Shown here: positions 52,833 to 61,458 of the stretch, one piece after another
Layout: every line of letters starts with the position of its first letter
Numbering within the stretch: position 1 is the stretch's first letter
Origin: Mesorhizobium sp. B2-4-15
Lineage (GTDB): Bacteria; Pseudomonadota; Alphaproteobacteria; Rhizobiales; Rhizobiaceae
DNA: 64,000 bases
Direction: 5' to 3'
Assembly: GCF_006658505.1 (NCBI RefSeq)
Contig: NZ_VFUZ01000002.1
Span: 62,001 to 126,000 of the forward strand
Notes under the pieces: generated by a model
What the model was told of the DNA's origin: nothing
What the model saw: the letters and a program-made list of their open reading frames with translations, nothing else
Databases searched by the model: none
Position numbers and translations under genes: made by a program

Positions 52833-53939
52833 TCAGCGGCCGATCTCGAAGAAGGGCTTGCCGAGGAGCTCGGGAATGACGTCGATGCCAAGGCCCGGCC
52901 CGTCCGGAATGCCCATGCGGCTGCCTGTCACCGGCGGCATGTTCGATGCGGTGCGCACCGTCACCCATTCATGGAAGGCGATGGCATGCAGCCGGCGCTC
53001 CTCCGGCGTCGACAGCGACAGGTGCGCCATCGCTGATGTGTCGATCTCGGCGCCGCCAGTGTCCTCGACCGTGATCATGAAGCCGAGGTCGACGGCAACG
53101 TCGCGGATCAGTCGGGTCTTGGTGATACCGCCGAGCCGCGAGATCTTCAGCGTCAATCCATCGGCCGCGCCCCGGCGATGGATTTCCAGCATTTCCTCCA
53201 GCGAGGTGACGGATTCGTCGAGCACCATCGGCTTGTCGAGCATGCGGCGCACCGCCATGTTCTCGTCGATCGTCGTGCAGGGCTGTTCGAACGTATAGTC
53301 GATTGCGCGCGTCGCATCGGCGAACCGGCGGGCCTGGTAGGACGTCCAGCCCGCATTGGCGTCGCAGAAGATGACGGTGCCTTTCGGCACCGAAGCGGCA
53401 ACGGCCGTGACGCGCTCGACATCTTCATGGACATTGCCGCCGACCTTGACCTGCAGTCGGTGGAAGCCGTCCTTGACGATCCGCTTGGCCAGCGCCGCCA
53501 TGGCGTCGACGCTGCCGTGCGTGACGACCTTGTAGAGTTCGGCCGTGTCGCTCTCCTTGCCGCCGAGCAGCGTGACCAGCGGCACGTTGGCGGCGCGTGC
53601 GGCAAGATCCCAGCAGGCCATGTCGAGCGCCGACTTGATGTAGGGATGGCCCTTGAACACCGTGTCCATCAGGCGGCCGATGCCGGCCAGCCCACGCGGA
53701 TCTTGCCCGATGAGATGTGGCGCGATTTCCGGCACGCCCGCGCGTGTTCCCGCTGGAAACGCGGCCGAATAGAAATTGCCGAGCGGCGCCATCTCGCCCC
53801 AGCCGGTCAAACCGCTGTCGGAGGTGACGGCGACGATCACCGCGTCGAAGGCGTCGGCAACGCGTCCCTTGGACATGCGGTAGGGGCCGTCAACGAAGGG
53901 CTGCACGACATGATAGGCTTTGATGTTTTCGATCTGCAC
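52833..53939 (-). CDS. Enolase-superfamily enzyme, HpbD/betaine-epimerase-like
   Basis: A 368-residue MR/MLE-type enzyme. The blocks RLQVKVGGN and LKISRLGG hold two lysines in the positions used for two-base racemisation, and metal ligands lie in FCDANAGW, FEQPC and LDES. The Q-x-K form of the first motif recalls 4-hydroxyproline-betaine 2-epimerase and related racemases rather than dehydratases. GTG at 53939 is chosen since an upstream extension would overlap the GntR gene. It is the first enolase of the operon. A betaine or amino-acid derivative is a plausible substrate, consistent with the amine-rich surroundings, but this is inference. Confidence 0.72.
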   Translation of the reverse strand: MQIENIKAYHVVQPFVDGPYRMSKGRVADAFDAVIVAVTSDSGLTGWGEMAPLGNFYSAAFPAGTRAGVPEIAPHLIGQDPRGLAGIGRLMDTVFKGHPYIKSALDMACWDLAARAANVPLVTLLGGKESDTAELYKVVTHGSVDAMAALAKRIVKDGFHRLQVKVGGNVHEDVERVTAVAASVPKGTVIFCDANAGWTSYQARRFADATRAIDYTFEQPCTTIDENMAVRRMLDKPMVLDESVTSLEEMLEIHRRGAADGLTLKISRLGGITKTRLIRDVAVDLGFMITVEDTGGAEIDTSAMAHLSLSTPEERRLHAIAFHEWVTVRTASNMPPVTGSRMGIPDGPGLGIDVIPELLGKPFFEIGR

Positions 53940-53973
53940 TTTGGTGTCCGTTTTCAGCGATGAGGGGCCATGA

Positions 53974-54666
53974 TCAGGAGCCTTTCGACGTGCGCGCTTC
54001 GAGGCCGCGCGCATAGGCTAGAAGCTCTTCGAAATCGAGATCGATGTGTTCGCGGGCGTGACGCTGGGCGGCGCGCATGTCATCGCCCTTGAGCAGCCGC
54101 ACATAGGTCTCATGGACATCCTCGGCCGGTACGGCTTCCTTGCGCGCCTGCTGGTGCAGGGCGAAATACATCTGCAACCGGCTGGTCAGCCGCTGCCATG
54201 TCTCCAGGAGCACCGAATTGTCGGCCCATTCGTGGATCAGGCCATGCAACTGCAGCGCGGTTTCGATCTGCCTTGTGGTATCTCGATCGCGCGTCGCCTG
54301 CTTCACCGCCTCGTGGCGCCGGTCGAGCTCATCGAAGAAACGCTGGTCGCGCAGCTTCCAGGTCCGTTCGATGGCGAACTCGTCCAGCACCTTGTTGAGT
54401 GAATAGGCATCGTCGATGTCCTTGGCGGTGACGTCGATGACGAAGGTGCCGGCGTAGGGAATGCTGGTCAGGATGCCTTCCTGCACCAGTTCGCGCATCG
54501 CCTCACGCAACGGCGCGCGGCTGACCCGCATCTGTTCGGAAATCCTGAGCTCGTTGAGCTTCTGGCCGGGTTCTAGCTGGCCGGTCAGGATCGCGCGCCG
54601 CAGCAGCGCCACGATTTCGGCGCGGCGCGTCGTATCGGCAATCGGGCTGAACTCCGTCTTCACCAT
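53974..54666 (-). CDS. GntR-family (FCD domain) transcriptional regulator
   Basis: A 230-residue FadR-type regulator: winged helix at the N-terminus (LNELRISEQMRVSRAPLREAMREL, about 37-60) and an all-helical FCD ligand domain. Start at 54666 follows GGAG. It precedes the two enolase genes by 34 bp on the same strand and has a palindrome directly upstream, so it probably represses its own operon. The ligand is likely an acid related to the enolase substrate. Confidence 0.88.
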   Translation of the reverse strand: MVKTEFSPIADTTRRAEIVALLRRAILTGQLEPGQKLNELRISEQMRVSRAPLREAMRELVQEGILTSIPYAGTFVIDVTAKDIDDAYSLNKVLDEFAIERTWKLRDQRFFDELDRRHEAVKQATRDRDTTRQIETALQLHGLIHEWADNSVLLETWQRLTSRLQMYFALHQQARKEAVPAEDVHETYVRLLKGDDMRAAQRHAREHIDLDFEELLAYARGLEARTSKGS

Positions 54667-54694
54667 TCGGCCGCTCCAGCGAGAACAGGGATAA

Positions 54695-54717
54695 GACAAT
54701 CAGATTGTCGACAATCT
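54695..54717. promoter_or_regulatory. GntR operator candidate
   Basis: AGATTGTCGACAATCT (54702-54717) is a perfect 16-bp palindrome, and GACAAT-N3-ATTGTC (54695-54709) overlaps it, so three ATTGTC half-sites are staggered within 23 bp. It lies 29-51 bp before the GntR start codon; a fourth half-site, GCCGACAATCC, is near 54750-54760. ATTGT/ACAAT half-sites are typical for FadR-type GntR proteins. Confidence 0.65.
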
Positions 54718-54783
54718 AACAAGGCGTCATTTTCGGATTCTTCAATTTTGCCGACAATCCGATCCGCATGTGCCTGGAGCGGC

Positions 54784-55572
54784 TCAGGCGGCCCGGCCGT
54801 AGAAGCCGATCCGTTCCTCGGCACTGAACACCACCCCCGGCTTTTCATAGTAAGAGAACACCGCGATCATGCGTTCGCGTTCGCCTTCGACAGTGGTGAC
54901 GCGGTGCGCGGTGTTCTTGCCGCGGAAGACATTGAGCGTTCCCGGCTTCATGCGCAGGATCTTGGCCTCGGGATCGTGCCCTTCGAGCAGCTTGGCGACG
55001 CCCTCGTAGTTCGGGTCGTCGTCCGATCTGAGATCGGTGCGGTATTCCAGGTCGCCGCCGCGTTGCGCCTGCTGCAGCAGCAGCGTCGTGGTGAATTCGG
55101 AGCGGTCGAAATGCCAATTCAGCGCCTCGCCGGCGCGATAGGCCATGACATTGGCGCGGGCCAGCGGATCTTGCATGACATGCAGCCTCTCCTTGCCCAT
55201 CGTCGCGGCCAGGAACCGCACCAGCGGTTCATACTCGTAGATCGCCATCACCGTGCTGCCGGGTATCTGGTCGGCGCAGACAGTGTGGCTGATGGTTTCG
55301 ACTTTGCGCAGCGCGGGATGATCGGGCGCGAGTTCGGGGATATCGGGCTTGAAGTAGATGTTGTGCATCCGCTTGTGGACATGAGATTGCGTGTCCATCA
55401 CCGGCTTGATTTCCCGCACCGCCTGTTCGGCGACGCCGGGCCTCAAGAAACCTTCGAGATTGAACATGCCGTCGGCTTCGAGCGCTGCGATGGACTGCTC
55501 TACGAGGCGGTTCCATCCGGCGCTGCCCTCGCGGTCGAGCGGATAACGGTCGAGATCGAGAATGTCTTTCAT
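54784..55572 (-). CDS. 2-oxoglutarate/Fe(II)-dependent oxygenase (HalD/BesD-like fold, hydroxylase-type site)
   Basis: A 262-residue protein with a probable iron triad His154-x-Asp156 (NWHFDRSEF) and His223 (GKNTAHRVTTVEG), followed by RERMIAVFSYY which may hold the 2-oxoglutarate-binding Arg. Overall layout recalls the HalD/BesD group of amino-acid halogenases, but those have Gly in place of the Asp, so this copy is expected to hydroxylate rather than chlorinate. Start at 55572 (MKDILDLD). It diverges from a LysR gene by 101 bp and lies upstream of the GntR operon on the same strand. An amino-acid or betaine substrate is a guess from its position. Confidence 0.75.
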   Translation of the reverse strand: MKDILDLDRYPLDREGSAGWNRLVEQSIAALEADGMFNLEGFLRPGVAEQAVREIKPVMDTQSHVHKRMHNIYFKPDIPELAPDHPALRKVETISHTVCADQIPGSTVMAIYEYEPLVRFLAATMGKERLHVMQDPLARANVMAYRAGEALNWHFDRSEFTTTLLLQQAQRGGDLEYRTDLRSDDDPNYEGVAKLLEGHDPEAKILRMKPGTLNVFRGKNTAHRVTTVEGERERMIAVFSYYEKPGVVFSAEERIGFYGRAA

Positions 55573-55673
55573 GTCGTGTGCTCCATCGGTTGAGCACAGA
55601 AGACGGCAAAAAATTCTTTCTCTCAACGCCGAAAATTATTAGGAATGGCCAAGAAAAACTTATGGAGGCTGAC

Positions 55674-56582
55674 GTGGACCGCCTGCCGCCGCTGAATGCG
55701 ATCAGGGCTTTCGAGGTCGCGGCCCGCGCTGGCAGCTTCACTCTGGCCGCGAGTGAGCTTGGCGTTTCCTCGGCGGCGGTCAGCCAGCAGATCCGTAATC
55801 TCGAGACCTGGTTCGGCAAGCAATTGTTCGTGCGCACGGGCAATCGCATCACGCTGACCGATGCCGGCCATGCCATCTATCCGCAGACCGCGCGGGCGTT
55901 GGGCGACATTGCCGCCATCGGCCAGCGAATGCTGGAAGGCGGCTTGAGAACACGGCTTGTGGTCAGCGTGCCGTTCTCGCTGGCGGAATTGTGGCTTGCG
56001 CCGAGACTGGCCGCACTTCTTGAAGCTTTCCCGCACATGGCGATCGACGTGCGGGCGGAAGACGATCCGGTCGACCTGATGCGCCAAGGTGTCGATCTGC
56101 GCATCTCCTATGGCGACTACCACTATCCCGGCCTGCGGATGGTCCGCCTTGTCCATGATGATGTGCTGCCGGTCTGCGCTCCAGAGTTCTGGCACCGGCA
56201 TAGCAATGGCGACACAGGTCTGGTGGATCTGCATGAGAGCCTGTTCATCCACACCAATTGGGGTCCGAACTATGCCTCGCATCCGACCTGGGCGGATTGG
56301 TTCGCGGCATCCGGCGGCAACCGCTCGCCAGACCCGTCGCATGGCCGTCGCGTCGGCCTGTCCAGCCTGGCGATCGCGTCGGCGAGGCTCGGCCTCGGCA
56401 TTGCCCTTGGCCAGCGGGTAATGGCGCAGGCCGATCTGGACGTCGGGCGTCTGATCGCGCTGTCTTCGGTCTCGGTGCGCCTCGGTCATCCCTATTGCGC
56501 CTTCATGCCGCCAGCCAAGGCCGACCGCGCCGACGTGGCCGCTCTTGTCGGCCTGCTCGTGAAAACGGCGCCCACGACCTGA
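55674..56582 (+). CDS. LysR-family regulator, GcvA-like
   Basis: A 302-residue regulator with the GcvA/TrpI-type start (LPPLNAIRAFEVAARAGSFTLAASELGVS). The GTG at 55674 is favoured because GGAGG lies six bases before it; the ATG at 55662 is part of that ribosome site and has none of its own. The C-terminal half is a normal LysR effector domain. It is divergent from the oxygenase gene and probably controls it. The stop lies within a terminator-like hairpin shared with the convergent RND operon. Confidence 0.85.
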   Translation: MDRLPPLNAIRAFEVAARAGSFTLAASELGVSSAAVSQQIRNLETWFGKQLFVRTGNRITLTDAGHAIYPQTARALGDIAAIGQRMLEGGLRTRLVVSVPFSLAELWLAPRLAALLEAFPHMAIDVRAEDDPVDLMRQGVDLRISYGDYHYPGLRMVRLVHDDVLPVCAPEFWHRHSNGDTGLVDLHESLFIHTNWGPNYASHPTWADWFAASGGNRSPDPSHGRRVGLSSLAIASARLGLGIALGQRVMAQADLDVGRLIALSSVSVRLGHPYCAFMPPAKADRADVAALVGLLVKTAPTT

Positions 56583-56601
56583 GAAAGGGTCGAGGGCGCC
56601 G
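56561..56601 (-). terminator. Terminator of the second RND operon
   Basis: CGGCGCCC-A-CGACC (56566-56579) pairs with GGTCG-A-GGGCGCCG (56588-56601), a 13-pair stem with one A/A mismatch and an 8-base loop. Read on the minus strand it is followed by TTTTC, so it would end the RND transcript; it overlaps the LysR stop codon from the other side and may serve both. Confidence 0.6.
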
Positions 56602-56626
56602 CGCGGAAACCGGGCCTGCGGGGGAG

Positions 56627-57781
56627 TCAGGTAGCCGGTTTCTGTGGCAGTGGGGAGATCGGCATTCCGGGTCCGATCTTCTGCAGATTGCCCGTGATCA
56701 CCTGGTCGCCTTCGGCGACACCGCTCAGGATGGAGATCTGGTCGCCGCTGGTCGGTCCGAGCGAAACCAGCCGCTGGTCGACCGTGTTGCCCTTGCCGAC
56801 GACATAGAGATATTTGCCGAGCTGGCTCGAGCCGAGCGCGACCTGAGGCACCATCAGCGCGTCGGGCTGCTGTTTGACGTGCAGCCGCACGCGCACATAT
56901 TGGCCCGGCAGCAAGGTGAACTTCGCATTGCCGATGGTGGCGCGGGCCGTGATGGTGCCGGTGGAGTGGTCGACGGTGTTGTCGATGAAGGTCAGCTGAC
57001 CCTTCTGGCTGGCTTCCGTAGTGCCGGGCAGCAGGACTTCGACTTCGATCGGCCCGGATGCGCGGGCTTCCTCGATCTGCGCCAGGTCCGTCTCGCTCGG
57101 ATTGAAGGTGACGTAGATCGGGTCGAGCTGCACCAGCGTGTTCAGCACCGTGCCGGCGACGCTGACCAGCGTTCCGACCGAGGCCTGATTACGGCCCAGG
57201 CGGCCGGTGAATGGCGCATGGATTTCCGAATAGCTCAGATTGAGCTCGGCCGTGCGCACGGCCGCCTGGTTGAGCGCCAGCGACGCCTGCGCCTCGCGCA
57301 AGGTGCTGGTGCGCTGGTCGAAGCTGTCCTTGGCCAGATAGCCGCTCTTGGCCAGTTCGGAGCCGCGGCCGAGATTGGACCGCGCATAATCGAGCGTCGC
57401 CGTGTCGCGCTGAACCTGGGCCTTCGCCTGGTCGAGCGCGGCCTGGAAGTCGTCGGGCGAGATCTTGTAGAGCAGATCGCCCTGCCGCACATCGGCGCCG
57501 TCTTGCGCCGTCTGTTCTTGCAGATAACCCGGCACTCTGGCCTGCAAGGTGATGCTGCGGATTGGCTCGATGCGGGCGGCGTAGTCGAGATAGATGGGGA
57601 TCGTCTTCTTCACGACGCTTGCCACCGGCACCGGCATAACGAACGCCGCTGGAGTTGGCGTTGCCGCTCCCGCCGTGGCGCCGCCCAATCTGAGGTTACC
57701 CATGTCGAGCAGGTGGACGCTCGCCACGGAGATCGCGCCCAGCGCGACAGCCGTTCCCAACGCGATTTTCCATTTACGCAT
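56627..57781 (-). CDS. RND efflux periplasmic adaptor 2
   Basis: A 384-residue membrane-fusion protein with an N-terminal signal/anchor (about 5-26), lipoyl half-domains (ITLQARVPGYLQEQTAQDGADV and LSYSEIHAPFTGRLGRNQASVG), a helical hairpin rich in Ala/Gln, and beta-barrel domains. It belongs to the AcrA/MexE group. It follows the RND permease by 15 bp on the minus strand, an inverted order compared with most adaptor-permease operons. A terminator-like hairpin lies 25 bp after the stop. Confidence 0.9.
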   Translation of the reverse strand: MRKWKIALGTAVALGAISVASVHLLDMGNLRLGGATAGAATPTPAAFVMPVPVASVVKKTIPIYLDYAARIEPIRSITLQARVPGYLQEQTAQDGADVRQGDLLYKISPDDFQAALDQAKAQVQRDTATLDYARSNLGRGSELAKSGYLAKDSFDQRTSTLREAQASLALNQAAVRTAELNLSYSEIHAPFTGRLGRNQASVGTLVSVAGTVLNTLVQLDPIYVTFNPSETDLAQIEEARASGPIEVEVLLPGTTEASQKGQLTFIDNTVDHSTGTITARATIGNAKFTLLPGQYVRVRLHVKQQPDALMVPQVALGSSQLGKYLYVVGKGNTVDQRLVSLGPTSGDQISILSGVAEGDQVITGNLQKIGPGMPISPLPQKPAT

Positions 57782-57796
57782 GATCAGTCTCCAATC

Positions 57797-60700
57797 TTAT
57801 TCGGCCGCTTGCGCCAGGGGAGGGAAGGCGTGTTCGGCGGTTGGTTCAGTGTGCGTGGCGGCAGGCTCATCACCGCCACGGCGTTCGCGGAATTGTTCGA
57901 TGACCGCGTAGAAGACCGGCACGAACACCAGCGACAGGATGGTCGCGGCGACCATGCCGCCAAACACGGTGGTGCCGATCGATTGGCGGCTTGCCGCGCC
58001 CGCACCCGTGGCGAACATCAGCGGCAGCACGCCGAGGATGAAGGCGAAGGCGGTCATCAGGATCGGCCGCAACCTGAGCCGCGCGGCTTCCATGGCCGCC
58101 TCGACGATGCTCAAGCCTTCCTCGCGCCGCCGTCTTGCGAACTCGACGATCAGGATCGCGTTCTTGGCCGCCAGGCCGATCAGCATGACGAAGCCGATCT
58201 GCGAGTAGACGTCGATCTGCATGCCTCGCGCCCAGAGTGCGGCGAACGCGCCGAACAGAGCGAGCGGCACCGCCAGCAGCACCATGAACGGCATCGCCCA
58301 GCTCTCATATTGAGCCGCCAGGATCAGGAAGACGAAGACGATAGCTAGCCCGAAGACGACGGACGCGATCGATCCCGCTTTCAGCTCCTGGAAGGTGATG
58401 CCGGTCCATTCGAAACCGAAATCCCTCGGCAGCGCGGTGGCGGCCGCCCGTTCCATGGCAGCGACAGCTTGACCGGACGAGAAGCCGGGCGCGGCGCCGC
58501 CATTGATCGTGGCCGAGGCGTTGTTGTTGTAATGCGGCACGGTCTCCGGACCCACGAACGGTACCAGCTTGCCCAGCGTGCTGAGCGGCACCATGCCGCC
58601 GGAAGCATTGCGCACATAGAGCCGCGAAATGTCGGCCGCACCCGCGCGTGCATCCTTGTCTGCCTGGATAGTCACCCGGAAGGTGCGGCCAAACAGGTTG
58701 AAGTCGTTCACGTAGAGCGAGCCGAGATAGATCTGCAGCGTGTTGAAGACGTCGGGCAGGTTGAGGCCGAGCAGCTTCGCCTTGGCTCGATCGAGGTCGT
58801 AGTTGAACTGCGGCGTCGAGGTCGAGAAGGGCGAGAACAGTTGCTGCGGATTGATCTCGGGCTGCTTGCGCGCCTCGGCGATCACGGCCTGCGTTGCGTC
58901 GTTGAGCGCATTGCTGCCCCGGCCGGTGAGGTCCTCGACGACGAATTCGAAGCCGCCGGTCGTACCGATGCCAGGGATGGACGGCGGATCGAAGGAGAGC
59001 GCGAAGGCTTCCGGAATCTGCAGCAGCTTCATCCGCACGTCGGCAACGAGTTTCGAGGCACTCTGGTCGGGGCCGCGCTCCTCCCATGGCTTCAGGATAG
59101 CGAATTCGACGGCCGAATTCGACTGGGCGGCACTGGTCAGGAAGTTCAGGCCGCTGATCGAGCCGACAATGTCGACGCCGGGCGTCGCCTGCAGGATGTC
59201 GCGTGCCTTCTGCGCCACCGCGTCGGTGCGTTCCAGAGAGGCGCCGTCCGGCAACTGGATGACGACGAAGAAATAGCCCTGGTCCTCGACCGGAAGAAAG
59301 GTCGAGGGCAGGCGCTGCCATACGAAATAGGTGGCGACAAGCCCGGCCGCGAACAGGCCGAGCATGATCCAGCGCAGGCGGACGAGGAGGCGCACGCCAT
59401 GGGCATAGGCATGCGACAGTCTGTCGAAGCCGGTGTTGAACCAGCGGAACAGCACGAACTGCGTGTCATGGCGATGGCGCAGGAAGGCGGCACTAAGCGC
59501 CGGGCTCAGCGTCAGCGAATTGAAGGCGGAAATGCCGACCGAAATCGCCACCGTCAATGCGAACTGGTTGTAGAGCCGCCCCGAAACGCCGGGAATGAAG
59601 GCGACTGGTATGAACACCGCCATCAGCACGGCGGTGGTGGCGATGATCGGCCCGGTGACTTCGGCCATGGCGGCCTTGGTGGCCGCCAGCGGTCTCAGTC
59701 CGGCCTCGAGCTGTCGCTCGACATTCTCCACCACCACGATGGCGTCGTCGACGACAAGGCCGATCGCCAGCACCATGCCGAGCAGGGACAGCATGTTGAG
59801 AGAGAAGCCCAGCATCTCCATGACCACAAGCGTCGCCACCAGCGACACCGGAATGGCGATGGTCGGGATGATGGTCGTGCGCCAGCTTTGCAGGAACACG
59901 AACACCACCGCGACGACCAGCACCAGCGCTTCGCCGAGCGTGATCAGCACGTCATGCATCGACGCCGAGACGAAGCGCGTCGTGTCGTAGTGCATGGCGT
60001 AGGAGACGCCCTTCGGGAACCGGGTCGACAGCTCCTGCATCTTGTCCTTGACGCGCTGCTGAAGGTCGAGCGCGTTGGAACCGGGCATCTGATAGACGGC
60101 GAGCACGACGGTCGGGTCCTTGCCGAAGAAGGCCGAGGACGAATATTGCAGCGCGCCGAGCTCGATGCGGGCAACGTCGCGCAGCCGCACCAGCGAGCCG
60201 CTGGTCGTGTTGGCGCGCACGACGATGTCGCCGAATTCCTTCGGATCGCTCAGGCGGCCGACGGCGTTGACCTGCATCTCGAAGGCGGTGCCGGCAGGGG
60301 CGGGCGACTGGCCGATCTTGCCGGCCGCCACCTGGACATTCTGCTCGGAAATGGCGTTCTGCACGTCGACGGCGGTGATGCCGAGGTTGGCGAGCTTGTC
60401 CGGATCGAGCCAGACACGCATCGAATAGCGCCGCTCGCCGAAGATCTGCACGTCGCCGACGCCGGGCAAGCGCTTCAGCGGATCGACAACCTGCAGATAG
60501 GCGAGATTCGAAAGCGCCACCGGATCGACGGAATTGTCGGGCGAGGTGAGGTTGACGATCAGCACGAAGTTCGGGTTCTGCTTCTTGATCGTCACGCCGC
60601 CCTGGTTGACGATCGCCGGCAGCGACGAAGCCGCCTGCGAGACGCGGTTCTGGACGTCGACGGCGGCGGTGCTCAAGGAATAACCGACATCGAAGGTGAT

Positions 60701-60973
60701 GGTGATGGTCGAGGAGCCGTCATTCGAGCTCGTCGACGACATGTAGGTCATGCCTTGCACGCCGTTGATCTGCTGCTCCAGCGGCGTTGTCACCGTATCG
60801 GCCACCACTTGCGCGCTGGCGCCCGGATAATGGGCGCTGACGACGACCTGGGGCGGCGTGATGTCGGGAAACTGCGAGACCGGCAGCAGGAAATAACAAA
60901 TCGTCCCGGCGAGCACCATGATGATGGCGATCGCGGAGGCGAAGATCGGACGGTGGATGAAGAAATTTACCAC
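57797..60973 (-). CDS. RND-family multidrug efflux permease 2
   Basis: A 1058-residue HAE-1 pump close to AcrB/BepE in layout: FFIHRPIFASAIAIIMVLAG in helix 1, GLVVDDAIVVVENVER in TM4 with both proton-relay aspartates, and GLAAKNAILIVEFARRR in TM10 with the conserved lysine retained. The GTG at 60973 gives the typical N-terminus (MVNFFIHRP) and has GAGG ten bases upstream; an alternative GTG at 60982 is three codons earlier. It overlaps the end of the 82-residue upstream gene by seven bases, so the pair is translationally coupled. Substrate unknown. Confidence 0.92.
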   Translation of the reverse strand: MVNFFIHRPIFASAIAIIMVLAGTICYFLLPVSQFPDITPPQVVVSAHYPGASAQVVADTVTTPLEQQINGVQGMTYMSSTSSNDGSSTITITFDVGYSLSTAAVDVQNRVSQAASSLPAIVNQGGVTIKKQNPNFVLIVNLTSPDNSVDPVALSNLAYLQVVDPLKRLPGVGDVQIFGERRYSMRVWLDPDKLANLGITAVDVQNAISEQNVQVAAGKIGQSPAPAGTAFEMQVNAVGRLSDPKEFGDIVVRANTTSGSLVRLRDVARIELGALQYSSSAFFGKDPTVVLAVYQMPGSNALDLQQRVKDKMQELSTRFPKGVSYAMHYDTTRFVSASMHDVLITLGEALVLVVAVVFVFLQSWRTTIIPTIAIPVSLVATLVVMEMLGFSLNMLSLLGMVLAIGLVVDDAIVVVENVERQLEAGLRPLAATKAAMAEVTGPIIATTAVLMAVFIPVAFIPGVSGRLYNQFALTVAISVGISAFNSLTLSPALSAAFLRHRHDTQFVLFRWFNTGFDRLSHAYAHGVRLLVRLRWIMLGLFAAGLVATYFVWQRLPSTFLPVEDQGYFFVVIQLPDGASLERTDAVAQKARDILQATPGVDIVGSISGLNFLTSAAQSNSAVEFAILKPWEERGPDQSASKLVADVRMKLLQIPEAFALSFDPPSIPGIGTTGGFEFVVEDLTGRGSNALNDATQAVIAEARKQPEINPQQLFSPFSTSTPQFNYDLDRAKAKLLGLNLPDVFNTLQIYLGSLYVNDFNLFGRTFRVTIQADKDARAGAADISRLYVRNASGGMVPLSTLGKLVPFVGPETVPHYNNNASATINGGAAPGFSSGQAVAAMERAAATALPRDFGFEWTGITFQELKAGSIASVVFGLAIVFVFLILAAQYESWAMPFMVLLAVPLALFGAFAALWARGMQIDVYSQIGFVMLIGLAAKNAILIVEFARRRREEGLSIVEAAMEAARLRLRPILMTAFAFILGVLPLMFATGAGAASRQSIGTTVFGGMVAATILSLVFVPVFYAVIEQFRERRGGDEPAATHTEPTAEHAFPPLAQAAE

Positions 60974-61215
60974 GACACACACGCCTCGCCTGCTGCTCTT
61001 GCCCTGCCGAATGCGCGGGCAACGGTGGACAGCCGCTGGCGGCGCCCGGTATTGTCCAGCGTGCGGAGTAGCGGTTCGTCCCGGTTCTGCGCATCGGCGA
61101 GCGATCGCAGCATCGTTTCGAGGGCGCGCGGGTCGACGCCATCGGCTTTCATGACCAGCCGGATCATCGGATCCCGGACGGCTTCATCTATGGTAAGATC
61201 GCGGCGCTGTGACAT
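60967..61215 (-). CDS. 82-residue conserved-looking leader protein of the RND operon
   Basis: A small soluble protein starting MSQRRDLTIDEAVRDPMIRL, Arg/Leu-rich, with no signal or membrane helix. AAGGAG lies just before the ATG at 61215, a strong ribosome site; the longer frame to 61338 has none. Its stop overlaps the RND permease start. No family was recognised. It might be a translational coupling partner or a small accessory of the pump. Confidence 0.65.
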   Translation of the reverse strand: MSQRRDLTIDEAVRDPMIRLVMKADGVDPRALETMLRSLADAQNRDEPLLRTLDNTGRRQRLSTVARAFGRARAAGEACVSW

Positions 61216-61366
61216 TGGCCGGCTCCTTGTCTGTCGATTCGCAGCCCATGCTCGCGAACCGTTTTTCATCTCTTCACCGGCCGAGGCCGCATGATTGGCA
61301 ATCTTTTCGTCTGTCTCGATCTGGTAGGACCAGATCACGACCTTGTTATTGACGGCGGACGATATA

Positions 61367-61412
61367 GGTGTTACCAGTAAGTAACATTCTGGAAGTTACA
61401 GACCGGTAACAC
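61367..61412. promoter_or_regulatory. TetR operator candidate in the RND/TetR divergent region
   Basis: GGTGTTACC (61367-61375) and GGTAACACC (61404-61412) are exact inverted copies 28 bp apart; inside them GTAAC (61381-61385) and GTTAC (61395-61399) form a smaller pair. Four GTTAC half-sites in 46 bp suggest a two-dimer TetR site. It lies in the 243-bp region between the divergent 82-residue gene and the TetR gene. Confidence 0.6.
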
Positions 61413-61458
61413 CCTAGTCAAGAGGTGGCCGAGGGTTTTTTGGAAACGAAAGGAGATC

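Noticed and set aside
58469-61294. 941-residue frame antisense to the second RND permease
   Set aside because: Same shadow pattern, and it runs across the end of the 82-residue gene.
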